DNA of 64,000 bases from Subtercola frigoramans (GTDB lineage Bacteria; Actinomycetota; Actinomycetes; Actinomycetales; Microbacteriaceae): the NCBI RefSeq assembly GCF_016907385.1, contig NZ_JAFBBU010000001.1, forward strand, positions 1,798,001-1,862,000, given 5' to 3'. A program made the translations under genes and the position numbers. The notes below the pieces were generated by a model. It worked only from the letters and a program-made list of their open reading frames with translations. It was not told the DNA's origin and searched no databases. Below are positions 7,434 through 17,044 of this stretch, in pieces; within the stretch, counting starts at the first letter, position 1, and each line of letters starts with the position of its first letter.

Positions 7434-8777
7434 TTGTCGATGGATAAGCAGCGTGACTTCGTTCTTCGAACCATTGAAGAACGTGGCGTGAAGTTCGTTC
7501 GACTCTGGTTCACCGATGTGATCGGCACTCTCAAGTCGGTGGCCATCGCTCCCGCCGAGGTGGAGGGCGCGTTCGCGGAGGGCCTGGGATTCGACGGCTC
7601 GGCGATCGAGGGCCTCACCCGCTCGTTCGAGGCAGACGTGCTCGCGCATCCCGACCCCACGACCTTCCAGATCCTGCCCTGGCGAGGCGAGGTCGACCCG
7701 ACTGCCCGCATGTTCTGCGACATCACCACGCCAGACGGCCAGCCCGCTGTGGCAGACCCTCGCAACGTGCTCAAGCGCACTCTCGCCAAAGCCGGCGAGC
7801 GTGGGTTCTCGTTCTACACGCACCCCGAGATCGAGTTCTACCTGCTCAAGTCGAGCGAGGTCGGCCCGAACGGCCCCGAGCCGGTGGACAAGGCCGGGTA
7901 CTTCGACAATGTGCCCGGCGGCACGGCACACGACTTCCGTCGACGTTCGGTGCGGATGCTCGAAGACCTCGGTATCTCGGTGGAGTTCTCGCACCACGAG
8001 GCCGGCCCCGGCCAGAACGAGATCGACCTACGCTACGCCGATGCGCTCACCACGGCCGACAACATCATGACCTTCCGCACCGTCATCAAAGAGGTGGCGA
8101 TCGAGCAGGGCGTGTATGCGACGTTCATGCCCAAGCCGCTCTCCGGCCACCCCGGTTCGGGAATGCACACCCACCTCTCGCTCTTCGAGGGCGACTCCAA
8201 CGCGTTCTTCGAGGCCGGTGCCGAGTACCAGCTCTCGAAGGTCGGGCGCCAGTTCATCGCCGGGCTGCTGAAGCACGCACCCGAGATCACAGCCGTGACG
8301 AACCAGTTCGTCAACTCGTACAAACGACTGTGGGGCGGGGGAGAGGCCCCGAGCTTCGTCTGCTGGGGCCACAACAACCGCTCGGCTCTTGTGCGCGTGC
8401 CGTTGTACAAGCCGAACAAGGGCCAGAGCTCGCGCATCGAATACCGTGCCATCGACTCGGCCGCGAACCCGTATCTCGCCTATTCGTTGCTACTGGCCGC
8501 GGGGCTCAAGGGCATCGAAGAGGGCTACGAACTGCCGCCGGAGGCCGAAGACAACGTCTGGGCCCTCAGTGATGCTGAACGGCGTGCACTCGGCTACAGC
8601 GCTCTGCCGGCGAGCCTCGACCAGGCGATCTCCGAGATGGAGAACTCCGAACTCGTCGCCGAGACGCTCGGCGAGCACGTGTTCAACTACGTGCTGCTGA
8701 ACAAGCGCCAGGAGTGGGCTTCCTACCGCGACCAGGTCACCCCGTTCGAGTTGCAGAGCAACCTCGAAATCCTCTGA
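7434..8777 (+). CDS. glnA2: Glutamine synthetase type I, GlnA2-like
   Basis: This is a glutamine synthetase of the actinobacterial GlnA2 branch, about 447 residues, shorter than the main GlnA. The N-terminal block (DKQRDFVLRTIEERGVKFVR) and FDGSAIEG, HPEIEFYLL, EFSHHEAGPGQNEIDLR, MPKPLSGHPGSGMH and NRSALVRVP are close to mycobacterial GlnA2, whose exact substrate role is debated. The region holding the adenylylation Tyr in GlnA1 is absent here. A TTG at 7434 lies six bases after GAGG and is preferred; the ATG at 7440 is the alternative. glnE follows 19 bases later, as in mycobacteria. Confidence 0.9.
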   Translation: MSMDKQRDFVLRTIEERGVKFVRLWFTDVIGTLKSVAIAPAEVEGAFAEGLGFDGSAIEGLTRSFEADVLAHPDPTTFQILPWRGEVDPTARMFCDITTPDGQPAVADPRNVLKRTLAKAGERGFSFYTHPEIEFYLLKSSEVGPNGPEPVDKAGYFDNVPGGTAHDFRRRSVRMLEDLGISVEFSHHEAGPGQNEIDLRYADALTTADNIMTFRTVIKEVAIEQGVYATFMPKPLSGHPGSGMHTHLSLFEGDSNAFFEAGAEYQLSKVGRQFIAGLLKHAPEITAVTNQFVNSYKRLWGGGEAPSFVCWGHNNRSALVRVPLYKPNKGQSSRIEYRAIDSAANPYLAYSLLLAAGLKGIEEGYELPPEAEDNVWALSDAERRALGYSALPASLDQAISEMENSELVAETLGEHVFNYVLLNKRQEWASYRDQVTPFELQSNLEIL

Positions 8778-8796
8778 GAGCGCCGCGTCTCCCACC

Positions 8797-11793
8797 ATGG
8801 CGAGGGTCCAGACCACACTCACCGATCTCGCCCGTGTCGGTTTCTCCCAGCTCTCGCAGGCTCCGGCCGACCTTGAGGTCGCAACCGAGCTGGGGGCTGT
8901 GGAGCTCGGAGAACTGCTGGCATCACTCCGGTTGACCGCCGACCCCGACCAGGCGCTGTCGTCGTTGGTGAAGCTTCTGCGGCTGGCCCAGGCGCCGATC
9001 AGGCTGCTCCTGGAGAGCGAGCAGAGCCGCACGCGGTTATTGAGGGTGATTGGCGTCTCGCGCGGGTTCGGCGACTTCTTTCTCCGGCACCCGGAAGAGC
9101 TGGATTGCCTGGCCAATCGTCTTGCGGTGCTGCCCGGGTTATCTGAACTCGAGACGGAACTCCTGGACTCGGTCGGCGCGATCGACGGTTTCGCAACCGT
9201 CTCCGGCGACGCGGCGTACACCCGGCTGCGCGTGCGCTACCGGCGCATCCTCGCGCAGGTGACGGCGTTCGACCTCGAACAGGTTGACCCGGTGCGGGGA
9301 GTCGACGCGATTGCCGACACGCTCGCCGACCTGGCGTCGGCCGCGCTTGACGCCTCACTCGCCTGTGCTCGTGCCCGAGCATCCATCAAGGGCGAAAGCC
9401 GCTGGCTGTTCCCGCAAGACGAAGTCGCGGCGGCCAGGCTCTCCATCATCGGAATGGGCAAGGCCGGTGCACAGGAGCTCAACTACGTCAGCGACGTCGA
9501 CGTCATCTTCGTGGGCGAGGGCGACGAGGAGGCGGGGCTCAGTACCTCGAGGGCCATCGACATCGCAACGGCCCTCGCCATGATGACCATGCACGGCATC
9601 ATGGAGACCGGGCTGGAACCGGCGCTCTGGGAGGTCGACCCCAACCTGCGGCCGGAGGGCAAGGCCGGGGCTCTCGTTCGGTCTCTCGAATCGCACCTCG
9701 CGTATTACGACCGCTGGGCCAAGAGCTGGGAATTCCAGGCTCTGCTGAAAGCCAGGCCCCTGGCCGGCGACCTCGAGCTCGGTGGCAGGTACGTCGATGC
9801 CGTCAGGCCCAAGGTCTGGAATAGCGCGTCACGGGAGGGTTTTGTCGGCTCGGTGCAGGTCATGCGCCAGCGGGTCACCGAGCACATCCCCGACGACGAG
9901 GTCGAGTACCAACTGAAGCTCGGCCCGGGCGGGCTTCGGGACATCGAGTTCACCGTGCAACTTCTGCAACTCGTTCACGGCCAGAACGACCCGATGGTGC
10001 GACAGGGCGCGACGCTGCCCGCCCTCGTGGCACTCGCAGACCAGGGGTACATCGGGCGCATCGAGGCGCAGGAGTTCTCGCAGGACTACCGCGTGCTGCG
10101 CCTGATGGAGCATCGCCTGCAGCTGCGCGATCTGCGGCGCACGCACCTCGTGCCCCGCGACGAGTTCGAACAGCGGGTGCTGGCACGGGCTACCGAGCTC
10201 GCGCCCAGCGCCGCGGCGTTGCTCACCCTGTGGGGCGAGATCAAGGTGCGCGTTCGAACCCTGCACGAACGATTGTTCTACCGGCCTCTCCTCGCCGCCG
10301 TCGCGGCACTCGGGCCCGATGAACTCAGCCTCACCAGCGAACAAGCCGTCGCTCGACTTGCCGCCATCGGCTTCCAGGATCCGAGGGGCGCACTCGCCCA
10401 CATCGCGGCGATGACCGCGGGGGTCTCCCGGCGCGCCGCCATCCAGCGACACCTTCTCCCGGTGATGCTGCAGTGGTTCGCCAACGGCGCAGATCCCGAC
10501 TACGGGCTGCTCGCCTTCCGGCGCCTGAGCGACACTCTCGGCGAGACCTACTGGTACCTCCGGATGCTCAGGGACTCCTCAGGCGCCGCATCACGCCTCA
10601 CGCAGGTACTCTCTGGCTCCCGTTTCGCCGGAGAACTGCTCGAGCGGATCCCCGAGGCGGCGGCGTGGCTCGAGAACGACCACGAACTCCGCCCTCGCCC
10701 GTTAGCGGTACTGGCAGGGGAGACGGCGGCCATCATCGCCAGGCACGACACCCCCGACGCCGCCGCGGCCGCTCTTCGGCATGCGCGGCGTCGGGAGGTG
10801 CTGCGCCTCGCCTTCGGAGCGATTCTCGGCCTACTCACCGTCCAGGAGCTGGCGCGCGGCCTGACCGACATCACCACGGTGCTGATCGAGGGTACCCTCG
10901 GGCTCATCCGCCAGGCAGCGGCCCCCGCATCGGGCGACGGTATTGAGTTCGCTGTCATCGGAATGGGCCGGTACGGCGGGCGTGAGATCGGCTTCGGCTC
11001 CGACACCGACGTGATGTACGTCTACCGGGCAAAGACGGTCGACGGTGAGACCGCCCAGTCGGTGGCGAGGTTCATCGTCAACGAGCTGGTTCGGCTCACC
11101 GAAGACCACCGGCTGCCCCTCGAACTCGACAACGACCTGCGCCCCGAGGGCAAGAACGGCATCGTCGTGCGTTCGCTCGATTCGTATCGCGCGTACTACT
11201 CGCGCTGGTCGCTCACCTGGGAGGCGCAGGCGTTGCTGAGGGCGCGAGGCGTTGCGGGCGACCCGGGCTTGATCGCCGATTTCGAGGCATTGGCTGACGA
11301 AGTCCGTTACCCTCACCAGATCGCCGAGACCGCTGTACGCGAGGTCAAACGCATCAAGGCCCGCGTTGAGAAGGAACGTCTGCCGCAGGGTGCAGACCCG
11401 GCTCGCCACCTGAAACTCGGTCGCGGGTCGCTGAGCGACGTCGAGTGGTACGTACAGCTGCTTCAGCTCGAACATGGTACCGATCATCCGGAATTTCAGA
11501 CAACGTCGACTCTGGATGCCCTGCAGGCCGAAGTCGAAGCCGGGTACATCGACCCTGCTGACGCCCAGAAGCTCCTCGATGCCTGGATCTTCGCCTCACG
11601 CGCCCGGTCGGCGATGACGCTCTGGACGAACCGCACTGCCGACGTTCTGCCGATGGATCGTCGTGCGCTCGACGGGGTGGCTCGGCTGCTCGAGTACGCG
11701 CCCGGATCGGCCACAGCCCTCGAAGAGGACTACCTTGCGGTCACCCGGCGGGCGAGGGCGGTCTTCGAACGGGACTTCTACGGCGAGCTATAG
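8797..11793 (+). CDS. glnE: Bifunctional glutamine-synthetase adenylyltransferase/deadenylylase
   Basis: GlnE adds AMP to a conserved Tyr of GlnA to switch it off, and removes it again, according to nitrogen state. The 998-residue protein has the family's duplicated layout: an N-terminal nucleotidyltransferase domain with GMGKAGAQELNYVSDVDVI near residues 219-237 (paired Asp in DVD), a first regulatory helix domain, and a second transferase domain with GMGRYGGREIGFGSDTDVM near 722-740. Each half has the RPEGK segment (NLRPEGKAG, DLRPEGKNG). Its likely target is GlnA at 13078, where the Tyr site is visible. It shares an operon with glnA2. Confidence 0.95.
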   Translation: MARVQTTLTDLARVGFSQLSQAPADLEVATELGAVELGELLASLRLTADPDQALSSLVKLLRLAQAPIRLLLESEQSRTRLLRVIGVSRGFGDFFLRHPEELDCLANRLAVLPGLSELETELLDSVGAIDGFATVSGDAAYTRLRVRYRRILAQVTAFDLEQVDPVRGVDAIADTLADLASAALDASLACARARASIKGESRWLFPQDEVAAARLSIIGMGKAGAQELNYVSDVDVIFVGEGDEEAGLSTSRAIDIATALAMMTMHGIMETGLEPALWEVDPNLRPEGKAGALVRSLESHLAYYDRWAKSWEFQALLKARPLAGDLELGGRYVDAVRPKVWNSASREGFVGSVQVMRQRVTEHIPDDEVEYQLKLGPGGLRDIEFTVQLLQLVHGQNDPMVRQGATLPALVALADQGYIGRIEAQEFSQDYRVLRLMEHRLQLRDLRRTHLVPRDEFEQRVLARATELAPSAAALLTLWGEIKVRVRTLHERLFYRPLLAAVAALGPDELSLTSEQAVARLAAIGFQDPRGALAHIAAMTAGVSRRAAIQRHLLPVMLQWFANGADPDYGLLAFRRLSDTLGETYWYLRMLRDSSGAASRLTQVLSGSRFAGELLERIPEAAAWLENDHELRPRPLAVLAGETAAIIARHDTPDAAAAALRHARRREVLRLAFGAILGLLTVQELARGLTDITTVLIEGTLGLIRQAAAPASGDGIEFAVIGMGRYGGREIGFGSDTDVMYVYRAKTVDGETAQSVARFIVNELVRLTEDHRLPLELDNDLRPEGKNGIVVRSLDSYRAYYSRWSLTWEAQALLRARGVAGDPGLIADFEALADEVRYPHQIAETAVREVKRIKARVEKERLPQGADPARHLKLGRGSLSDVEWYVQLLQLEHGTDHPEFQTTSTLDALQAEVEAGYIDPADAQKLLDAWIFASRARSAMTLWTNRTADVLPMDRRALDGVARLLEYAPGSATALEEDYLAVTRRARAVFERDFYGEL

Positions 11794-11820
11794 CCTCCAC
11801 CGGGGCTGAGCGGTACGGTC

Positions 11821-11848
11821 GGAGCTGACGTCGCATCCCCGCAATACG
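11821..11848. repeat. Imperfect direct repeat, left copy flanking the AbiEi/DUF559 gene
   Basis: The 28 bases beginning GGAGCTGACG and ending GCAATACG match 12909-12936 at 23 of 28 positions. The right copy overlaps the stop codon of the gene between them. Confidence 0.6.
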
Positions 11849-11935
11849 TTGCCACAGTGGCCCTGTTCCGACGGTTCTCCACAGTTCCCGCTGCAGCAAC
11901 CAACGCTTGACGTGCTGTGTCGCAGACTTGCGGCC

Positions 11936-12916
11936 ATGAACATCGCTGATACAGTTGCGTCGCTCGGCGGCATCGCTGACCTCAACACGCTCCGGGCATC
12001 CGGGTTCACGGCGAAACAGACACAACGCGCCGTCGACTTGGGTGGCCTCACCCGCATTCGACGCGGCTGGGTAGCCGCGCGTGACGCGCCCCAGAATGCA
12101 GTCAGGGCCGTTCGCGTCGGCGGCAGTCTGAGCTGCGTATCTGTCCTGGGTCAACTGGGGGTCTGGTGTCCACCGGATGATCTCCTCCACGTTCGCGTGC
12201 ATCGACACGGAAACCACCTCGCCTCGCCCGACGACCGTGCTGAAGCGCTGACCGAACCGGCTGCGCAGGGCGTGAAGCTTCATCGAACACACGCGGCACA
12301 TCATCCGCCGCGGCACTGGCACACCGACCCCGTCGACGTCGCGCTGATGCACGCGATCACCTGCCAGCCGCGCAACTATGCGGTCGCGTTGTGCGACAGC
12401 GCCATCAATCTCGGTCTGGCGGACAAACGGAGTTTGGAACGCATCGCGGCGTTGATCGACAAACGGCATCTGCACATCGTGCGGCTCGCCGACCCGAGCG
12501 CGCAATCCGGGCTCGAGACCATGGCGCGGCTACGCCTACGCGCACTGCGCATCCCCTACCGCAAGCAGGCCGAGATCGCGGGTGTGGGCCACGTCGATCT
12601 GCTCGTCGGAGAACGGCTTGTGCTCGAACTCGACGGCAAGGAGTGGCACTCATCTCCTGAGGCATTTGCCGAAGACCGACGCCGCGACCTGATACTGCAC
12701 GAGCGGGGATACTTCGTCACGCGCCTGACGTATGCCCAAGCCATGTTCGACTGGCCTCGCGTCGAAGCGATGATTGTCGGCCTGGTTGCCCATGGCAAAC
12801 ACAACTGGCCCCGCTCGACCGCAGGTATTGCGCGGCGTGCGACCGAAGCGGAACGAAATCAGAAGTGGTCCCAGGCGCGAGCGTACGAGCAGGCTCACTA
12901 CTTCTGGCGGAGCTGA
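11936..12916 (+). CDS. AbiEi-type N-terminal domain plus DUF559 (Vsr-like endonuclease fold) protein
   Basis: This 326-residue protein combines an N-terminal helix-turn-helix-like segment (GGIADLNTLRASGFTAKQTQRAVDLGGLTRIRRGWV), typical of AbiEi antitoxin-like proteins, with a C-terminal DUF559 endonuclease-like domain. Its likely active site reads VDLLVGERLVLELDGKEWH near residues 218-237, followed by DRRRDLILHERGYFVTRLTY. Such fused proteins are common orphans in actinobacteria and their role is unknown. No AbiEii nucleotidyltransferase partner is adjacent, so a toxin-antitoxin label is not justified. The start at 11936 aligns with the HTH beginning. Repeats border the gene on both sides and its last codons lie in one, which suggests acquisition as a unit. 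Confidence 0.75.
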   Translation: MNIADTVASLGGIADLNTLRASGFTAKQTQRAVDLGGLTRIRRGWVAARDAPQNAVRAVRVGGSLSCVSVLGQLGVWCPPDDLLHVRVHRHGNHLASPDDRAEALTEPAAQGVKLHRTHAAHHPPRHWHTDPVDVALMHAITCQPRNYAVALCDSAINLGLADKRSLERIAALIDKRHLHIVRLADPSAQSGLETMARLRLRALRIPYRKQAEIAGVGHVDLLVGERLVLELDGKEWHSSPEAFAEDRRRDLILHERGYFVTRLTYAQAMFDWPRVEAMIVGLVAHGKHNWPRSTAGIARRATEAERNQKWSQARAYEQAHYFWRS

Positions 12917-12966
12917 CGCGTCATCCCGGCAATATGCGGGGACATCTCGTCAGCTCCGCCCGAAGT
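12900..12966. repeat. Inverted repeat around the end of the AbiEi/DUF559 gene
   Basis: GGCGGAGCTGACG at 12906-12918 is perfectly complementary to CGTCAGCTCCGCC at 12948-12960. The 17-base stretch TCAGCTCCGCCCGAAGT at 12950-12966 also occurs exactly at 1156-1172, upstream of rnpB, so this is a second dispersed repeat family. Confidence 0.7.
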
Positions 12967-12974
12967 CACGCCTC

Positions 12975-13022
12975 ACGCAAGAAGGGCCGCACTCCAATAT
13001 TGGAGTGCGGCCCTTCTTGCGT
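12975..13022. terminator. Perfect 48-base palindrome, probable bidirectional terminator
   Basis: ACGCAAGAAGGGCCGCACTCCAAT-type arms of 24 bases each (12975-12998 and 12999-13022) are exact complements. It lies between two convergent genes, the AbiEi/DUF559 gene and glnA, where a two-way terminator is expected. It has no U-rich tail, as is common in high-GC actinobacteria. Confidence 0.8.
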
Positions 13023-13077
13023 TTCCTCAGCAGAGCTCTATACGTCGCGCCCGACAGGGGCGGGCGCGACCATACAC

Positions 13078-14502
13078 TCAGACGCCGTAGTACAGCTCGA
13101 ACTCGAACGGGTGCGGTCGCTGGGCGATCGGCTTGATCTCGAACTCACGCTTGTACGAGATCCAGGTCTCGATCAGGTCGGGAGTGAAGACGCCGCCCTT
13201 GGTCAGGAACTCGTTGTCTTCCTCGAGAGCCTGCAGGGCTGCTTCGAGGGAGGCGGGAACCTGCGGGATGTTCTTCGCCTCTTCGGGCGGCAACTCGTAC
13301 AGGTCCTTATCGACCGGCTCGTGCGGCTCGATGCGGTTCTGGATGCCGTCGAGCCCGGCCATGAGCTGGGCTGCGAATGCGAGGTACGGGTTGCCGGAGG
13401 CATCCGGAGCGCGGAATTCGATGCGCTTGGCCTTCGGGTTGGTACCCGTGATCGGAATGCGCACCGACGCCGAACGGTTACCGGCCGAGTAGACCAGGTT
13501 GACCGGGGCTTCGAAACCCGGCACGAGACGGTGGTACGAGTTGACCGTGGGGTTCGTGAACGCGAGAACCGCGGGAGCGTGCTTGAGCAGCCCACCGATG
13601 TACCAGCGCGCAATGTCGCTCAAACCGCCGTAGCCCGCTTCGTCGTAGAACAACGGGGAGCCGTCGTTCCAGAGCGACTGGTGGGTGTGCATACCCGAGC
13701 CGTTGTCGCCGAAGAGCGGCTTCGGCATGAAAGTCGCGGTCTTGCCCCACTGGGTGGCCGTGTTCTTCACGATGTACTTGAACTTCAGAATGTCGTCTGC
13801 AGCGTGCACCATGGTGTCGAAGCGGTAGTTGATCTCGCCCTGGCCGGCCGTGCCGACTTCGTGGTGCGCGCGCTCGAGGATCAGGCCGGCGTCGATGAGC
13901 TTCAGCGAGATGTCATCGCGAAGATCGGCGTGCTGGTCGACGGGGCTGACCGGAAAGTAGCCGCCCTTGTACGGAGTCTTGTTGGCGAGGTTTCCGCCTT
14001 CTTCTTCGCGGCCGGTGTTCCAGGCTCCCTCGCTGGAGTCGATCGAGTAGAAGCTCTTGTTCTGCTTCACTTCGTAGCGAACGTCGTCGAAGATGTAGAA
14101 CTCTGCTTCGGGGGCGAAGAACGCGGTGTCGGCGATACCCGTCGAGGCGAGGTATTTTTCAGCCTTCTTGGCGACCTGGCGCGGGTCGCGGTGGTAGATC
14201 TCACCGTTTCGCGGGTTGTAGATGTCGAAGATCAGGATGAGCGTGCGCTCGACACGGAACGGGTCGATGTAGGCGGTCGAGACGTCGGGGATCAACTGCA
14301 TGTCTGACTCGTGGATCGAGGCGAAACCGCGGATCGACGAACCGTCGAACATCTGGCCGACCGAGAAGAACTCCTCGTCGACGGTTGAAGCAGGGATGTT
14401 GAAGTGCTGCTGAACACCGGGAAGGTCGGTGAACCGAATATCAAGGAACTTGACGTCGGTGTCCTTGATGAACTTGAGCACCTCTGAAGAATCACTGAAC
14501 AT
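13078..14502 (-). CDS. glnA: Glutamine synthetase type I, main GlnA
   Basis: This is the main ammonium-assimilating glutamine synthetase, 474 residues, I-beta type. Blocks visible in order: [73 protein letters not shown] and [15 protein letters not shown]. Tyr402 in [11 protein letters not shown] is the expected adenylylation site, the target of GlnE. The start at 14502 follows GGAG by eight bases; the upstream in-frame ATG at 14541 lacks such a site. A GlnR-like box lies 70 bases upstream. The gene runs towards the shared terminator at 12975-13022. Confidence 0.96.
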   Translation of the reverse strand: MFSDSSEVLKFIKDTDVKFLDIRFTDLPGVQQHFNIPASTVDEEFFSVGQMFDGSSIRGFASIHESDMQLIPDVSTAYIDPFRVERTLILIFDIYNPRNGEIYHRDPRQVAKKAEKYLASTGIADTAFFAPEAEFYIFDDVRYEVKQNKSFYSIDSSEGAWNTGREEEGGNLANKTPYKGGYFPVSPVDQHADLRDDISLKLIDAGLILERAHHEVGTAGQGEINYRFDTMVHAADDILKFKYIVKNTATQWGKTATFMPKPLFGDNGSGMHTHQSLWNDGSPLFYDEAGYGGLSDIARWYIGGLLKHAPAVLAFTNPTVNSYHRLVPGFEAPVNLVYSAGNRSASVRIPITGTNPKAKRIEFRAPDASGNPYLAFAAQLMAGLDGIQNRIEPHEPVDKDLYELPPEEAKNIPQVPASLEAALQALEEDNEFLTKGGVFTPDLIETWISYKREFEIKPIAQRPHPFEFELYYGV

Positions 14503-14571
14503 TTGAGAGGCTCCAAATGGCTGGTACTTGATCAGTTGCAATCACAACTACCTCGAGGCTATCGCTAAGCC

Positions 14572-14609
14572 ATTACTCGGTGGTATCGCGATTGTTTCGG
14601 GCATGTTAC
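14572..14609 (-). promoter_or_regulatory. GlnR-type nitrogen box upstream of glnA
   Basis: Reading the minus strand, half-sites GTAAC, GAAAC, GATAC and GTAAT follow each other with exactly six bases between each (plus-strand starts 14605, 14594, 14583 and 14572). This is the alternating GTnAC-n6-GAAAC layout of actinobacterial GlnR sites. Its centre lies about 90 bases before the glnA start codon. Confidence 0.75.
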
Positions 14610-14712
14610 GTCGCTCCACGACGAGTAGCCGACGACCTCCCCGTTCTTCTTCGGGATGATCGCCGGCTGACACCGTCTGCTGTGTTCAGTTGGAGGGGGA
14701 TAGCCCATGTGG

Positions 14713-16890
14713 CTACAGGATGAAGAGCATCTCCTGGTAGGTCGGGAGCGGCCAGAGGTCGTCGGCGACGATCTCTTCGAGCACATCGGCGGCCGCGCGA
14801 ACCGCTGACATTGCGGGCAGCAGGGCATCGCGGGCATGCTCAGCCTCGGCCAGAGCCGAGTGTCCGACCTCGGCACCGAGTGCGTCGCGCAGGGTTGACA
14901 ACGCGGTGCGCAGCTCGGCAAGTGGGCCGCTCACCTCGTCGAGGAGTGCGACATCGGCATCCACACCGGCAGCCTTCAGGGCGCCGAGGTTGACGGCAAC
15001 CTCCGTCTGGTGACGAACGGCAGCCGGAAGAACAGCTGTCGAACCGACTTCGAGCGTGAGGCGAGCCTCCACCCCGATCGTGAGCGCATACTGCTCCAGG
15101 CCGATCTCGTAGCGGCTGTGCATTTCGCGGTGGTTGAACACCTTGTACTTCTCGAAGAGCTCCATAGCCGGCTCCGTGATCAGCTCTGGCAGAGCATCCA
15201 GAGTCGTCTTCAGGTTTGCAAGCCCACGCTTCTCGGCTTCGATCGGCCAGGCGTCAGCGTAGCCGTCGCCGTTGAAGACAACAGCACCGTGCTCGTTGAT
15301 GATCTGCGTGAGGAGCGTCTGGACGGCCTCGTCGAAGTCGGTGCCGTCGGCGACTGCAGTCTCGAGCTGGGTGGCGATGAAGTCGAGCGAGTCGGCCATG
15401 ATCGTATTGATCGTGGTCATCGGGCCGGCAACACTCTGCATCGAACCGGGCGCGCGGAACTCGAACCTGTTGCCGGTGAAGGCGAAGGGGCTCGTGCGGT
15501 TGCGGTCTCCAGGGTCGGTCGGCAGGACCGGCAGCGTGTCGACGCCGATGATCATCTGACCCTTGCCCTTGGAGGACGTAGCGCGACCGTTGGCGATCTG
15601 CTCGAAAACGTCTGCGAGCTGGTCGCCGAGGAAGATCGAGATGATGGCCGGGGGAGCCTCGTTCGCACCCAGGCGGTGGTCGTTGGTGGCCGAGGCGACG
15701 GATGCTCGCAGGAGGCCTGCGTAGAGGTGCACAGCACGGATGACCGCGGCACAGAACACGAGGAACTGAGCGTTGTCGTGCGGGGTGTCGCCGGGCACGA
15801 AGACGCTGCCGACTTCGGAGTTGCCGAGTGAGAAGTTGACGTGCTTGCCAGAACCGTTGACCCCCTGGAAGGGCTTCTCGTGGAAGAGGCACTCCATGCC
15901 GTGCTTTTTGGCGATGGTCTTGAAGGTCGTCATCAGGAGCTGCTGGTGGTCGGCAGCAAGGTTCGCGCGCTCGAACATCGGTGCGATCTCGAACTGGCCC
16001 GGTGCGACCTCGTTGTGGCGGGTCTTGGCCGGGATGCCCAGCTTGAAGAGCTCACGCTCGGTGTCCATCATGAAGCCGAGAACCCGCTCGGGGATCGCGC
16101 CGAAGTAGTGGTCGTCGAATTCCTGGCCCTTGGGCGGCTTCGCGCCGAACAGGGTGCGGCCGGCATTCAGAAGGTCGGGGCGCGCAAGGAAGAAGTGGCG
16201 GTCGACGAGGAAGTACTCCTGCTCCGGGCCGCAGAACGAGACCACGTGCTCAGGGTTGGTGTGACCGAAGAGCTTGAGGATTCTCTCGGCGTGCTCTCCC
16301 ATCGCCTGCTGTGAACGCAGGAGAGGCGTCTTGTGGTCGAGGGCCTCACCGGTCATCGAGACGAAGACTGTGGGGATGCAGAGAGTGTTGCCGTTCGGGT
16401 TCTCGAGAACATACGCCGGGCTGGTCACATCCCAGCCGGTGTAACCGCGAGCCTCGAACGTGTTGCGGAGCCCACCGTTCGGGAAGCTCGACGCGTCAGG
16501 TTCGCCCTGGGTGAGGGTCTTGCCGGCGAATTCAGCGAGGGCTGATCCGTCACCGACCGGTTCAAGAAAGCTGTCGTGCTTCTCTGCAGTGAGACCCGTC
16601 AGCGGGTAGAAGACGTGTGCGTAGTGTGTTGCGCCCTTCTCGAGTGCCCAGTCCTTCATGGCTGAAGCCACTGCGTCAGCCACCTGCGGGTCGAGCGTGG
16701 TGCCGTGCTCGATAGTCGAGATGACCGACTTGTACACCGACTTCGGGAGTCGCTTCTGCATGACGACTTTGTTGAAGACGTTCTCCCCGAAGACCTGGCC
16801 AGGCGCCTCGGTGATGTCGAAGCTGACCGCTGGGGGCACATAGGCCTCAACGTCTTTGATCGCCTGGAGGCGAACTGCATTTCCACTCAT
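14713..16890 (-). CDS. glnN: Glutamine synthetase type III
   Basis: This is a large glutamine synthetase of the GSIII family, 725 residues (usual length 690-730). N-terminal signature [18 protein letters not shown] at about 33-50 is specific to GSIII. Catalytic blocks follow: [62 protein letters not shown] and [15 protein letters not shown] is thought not to be adenylylated by GlnE. GGGGTAATAA precedes the ATG. It lies directly upstream of glnA on the same strand, but glnA has its own GlnR box. It is divergent from the RDD gene, and three GlnR-like half-sites occur upstream. Confidence 0.95.
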   Translation of the reverse strand: MSGNAVRLQAIKDVEAYVPPAVSFDITEAPGQVFGENVFNKVVMQKRLPKSVYKSVISTIEHGTTLDPQVADAVASAMKDWALEKGATHYAHVFYPLTGLTAEKHDSFLEPVGDGSALAEFAGKTLTQGEPDASSFPNGGLRNTFEARGYTGWDVTSPAYVLENPNGNTLCIPTVFVSMTGEALDHKTPLLRSQQAMGEHAERILKLFGHTNPEHVVSFCGPEQEYFLVDRHFFLARPDLLNAGRTLFGAKPPKGQEFDDHYFGAIPERVLGFMMDTERELFKLGIPAKTRHNEVAPGQFEIAPMFERANLAADHQQLLMTTFKTIAKKHGMECLFHEKPFQGVNGSGKHVNFSLGNSEVGSVFVPGDTPHDNAQFLVFCAAVIRAVHLYAGLLRASVASATNDHRLGANEAPPAIISIFLGDQLADVFEQIANGRATSSKGKGQMIIGVDTLPVLPTDPGDRNRTSPFAFTGNRFEFRAPGSMQSVAGPMTTINTIMADSLDFIATQLETAVADGTDFDEAVQTLLTQIINEHGAVVFNGDGYADAWPIEAEKRGLANLKTTLDALPELITEPAMELFEKYKVFNHREMHSRYEIGLEQYALTIGVEARLTLEVGSTAVLPAAVRHQTEVAVNLGALKAAGVDADVALLDEVSGPLAELRTALSTLRDALGAEVGHSALAEAEHARDALLPAMSAVRAAADVLEEIVADDLWPLPTYQEMLFIL

Positions 16891-16982
16891 TTATTACCCC
16901 TTTGACACAGCATGCTGTTTTATCCAGCGTGCAGACTGCGGCCGAATGCGGATTGTGATCGCCCACATATTACGAAGGGTCT

Positions 16983-17009
16983 GTGGCGGTGATGTTTCGG
17001 CTGTGTGTC
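16983..17009 (-). promoter_or_regulatory. Possible partial GlnR-type box upstream of glnN
   Basis: On the minus strand GACAC, GAAAC and GCCAC occur with six bases between each (plus-strand starts 17005, 16994, 16983). The centre half-site is perfect and the outer two deviate from GTnAC. It lies about 95 bases before the glnN start. Confidence 0.4.
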
Positions 17010-17044
17010 AGTTGGTGACCAGTCGCGTCGCCTAGAATCAGCGC

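Noticed and set aside
11936..12916. AbiE toxin-antitoxin system
   Set aside because: Only the antitoxin-like N-terminal part is present; no AbiEii nucleotidyltransferase is adjacent.
12865..14307. A 480-codon frame on the plus strand opposite glnA
   Set aside because: It is the exact antisense of a certain glutamine synthetase gene; long antisense frames are expected in high-GC DNA and the translated sequence has no family motifs.
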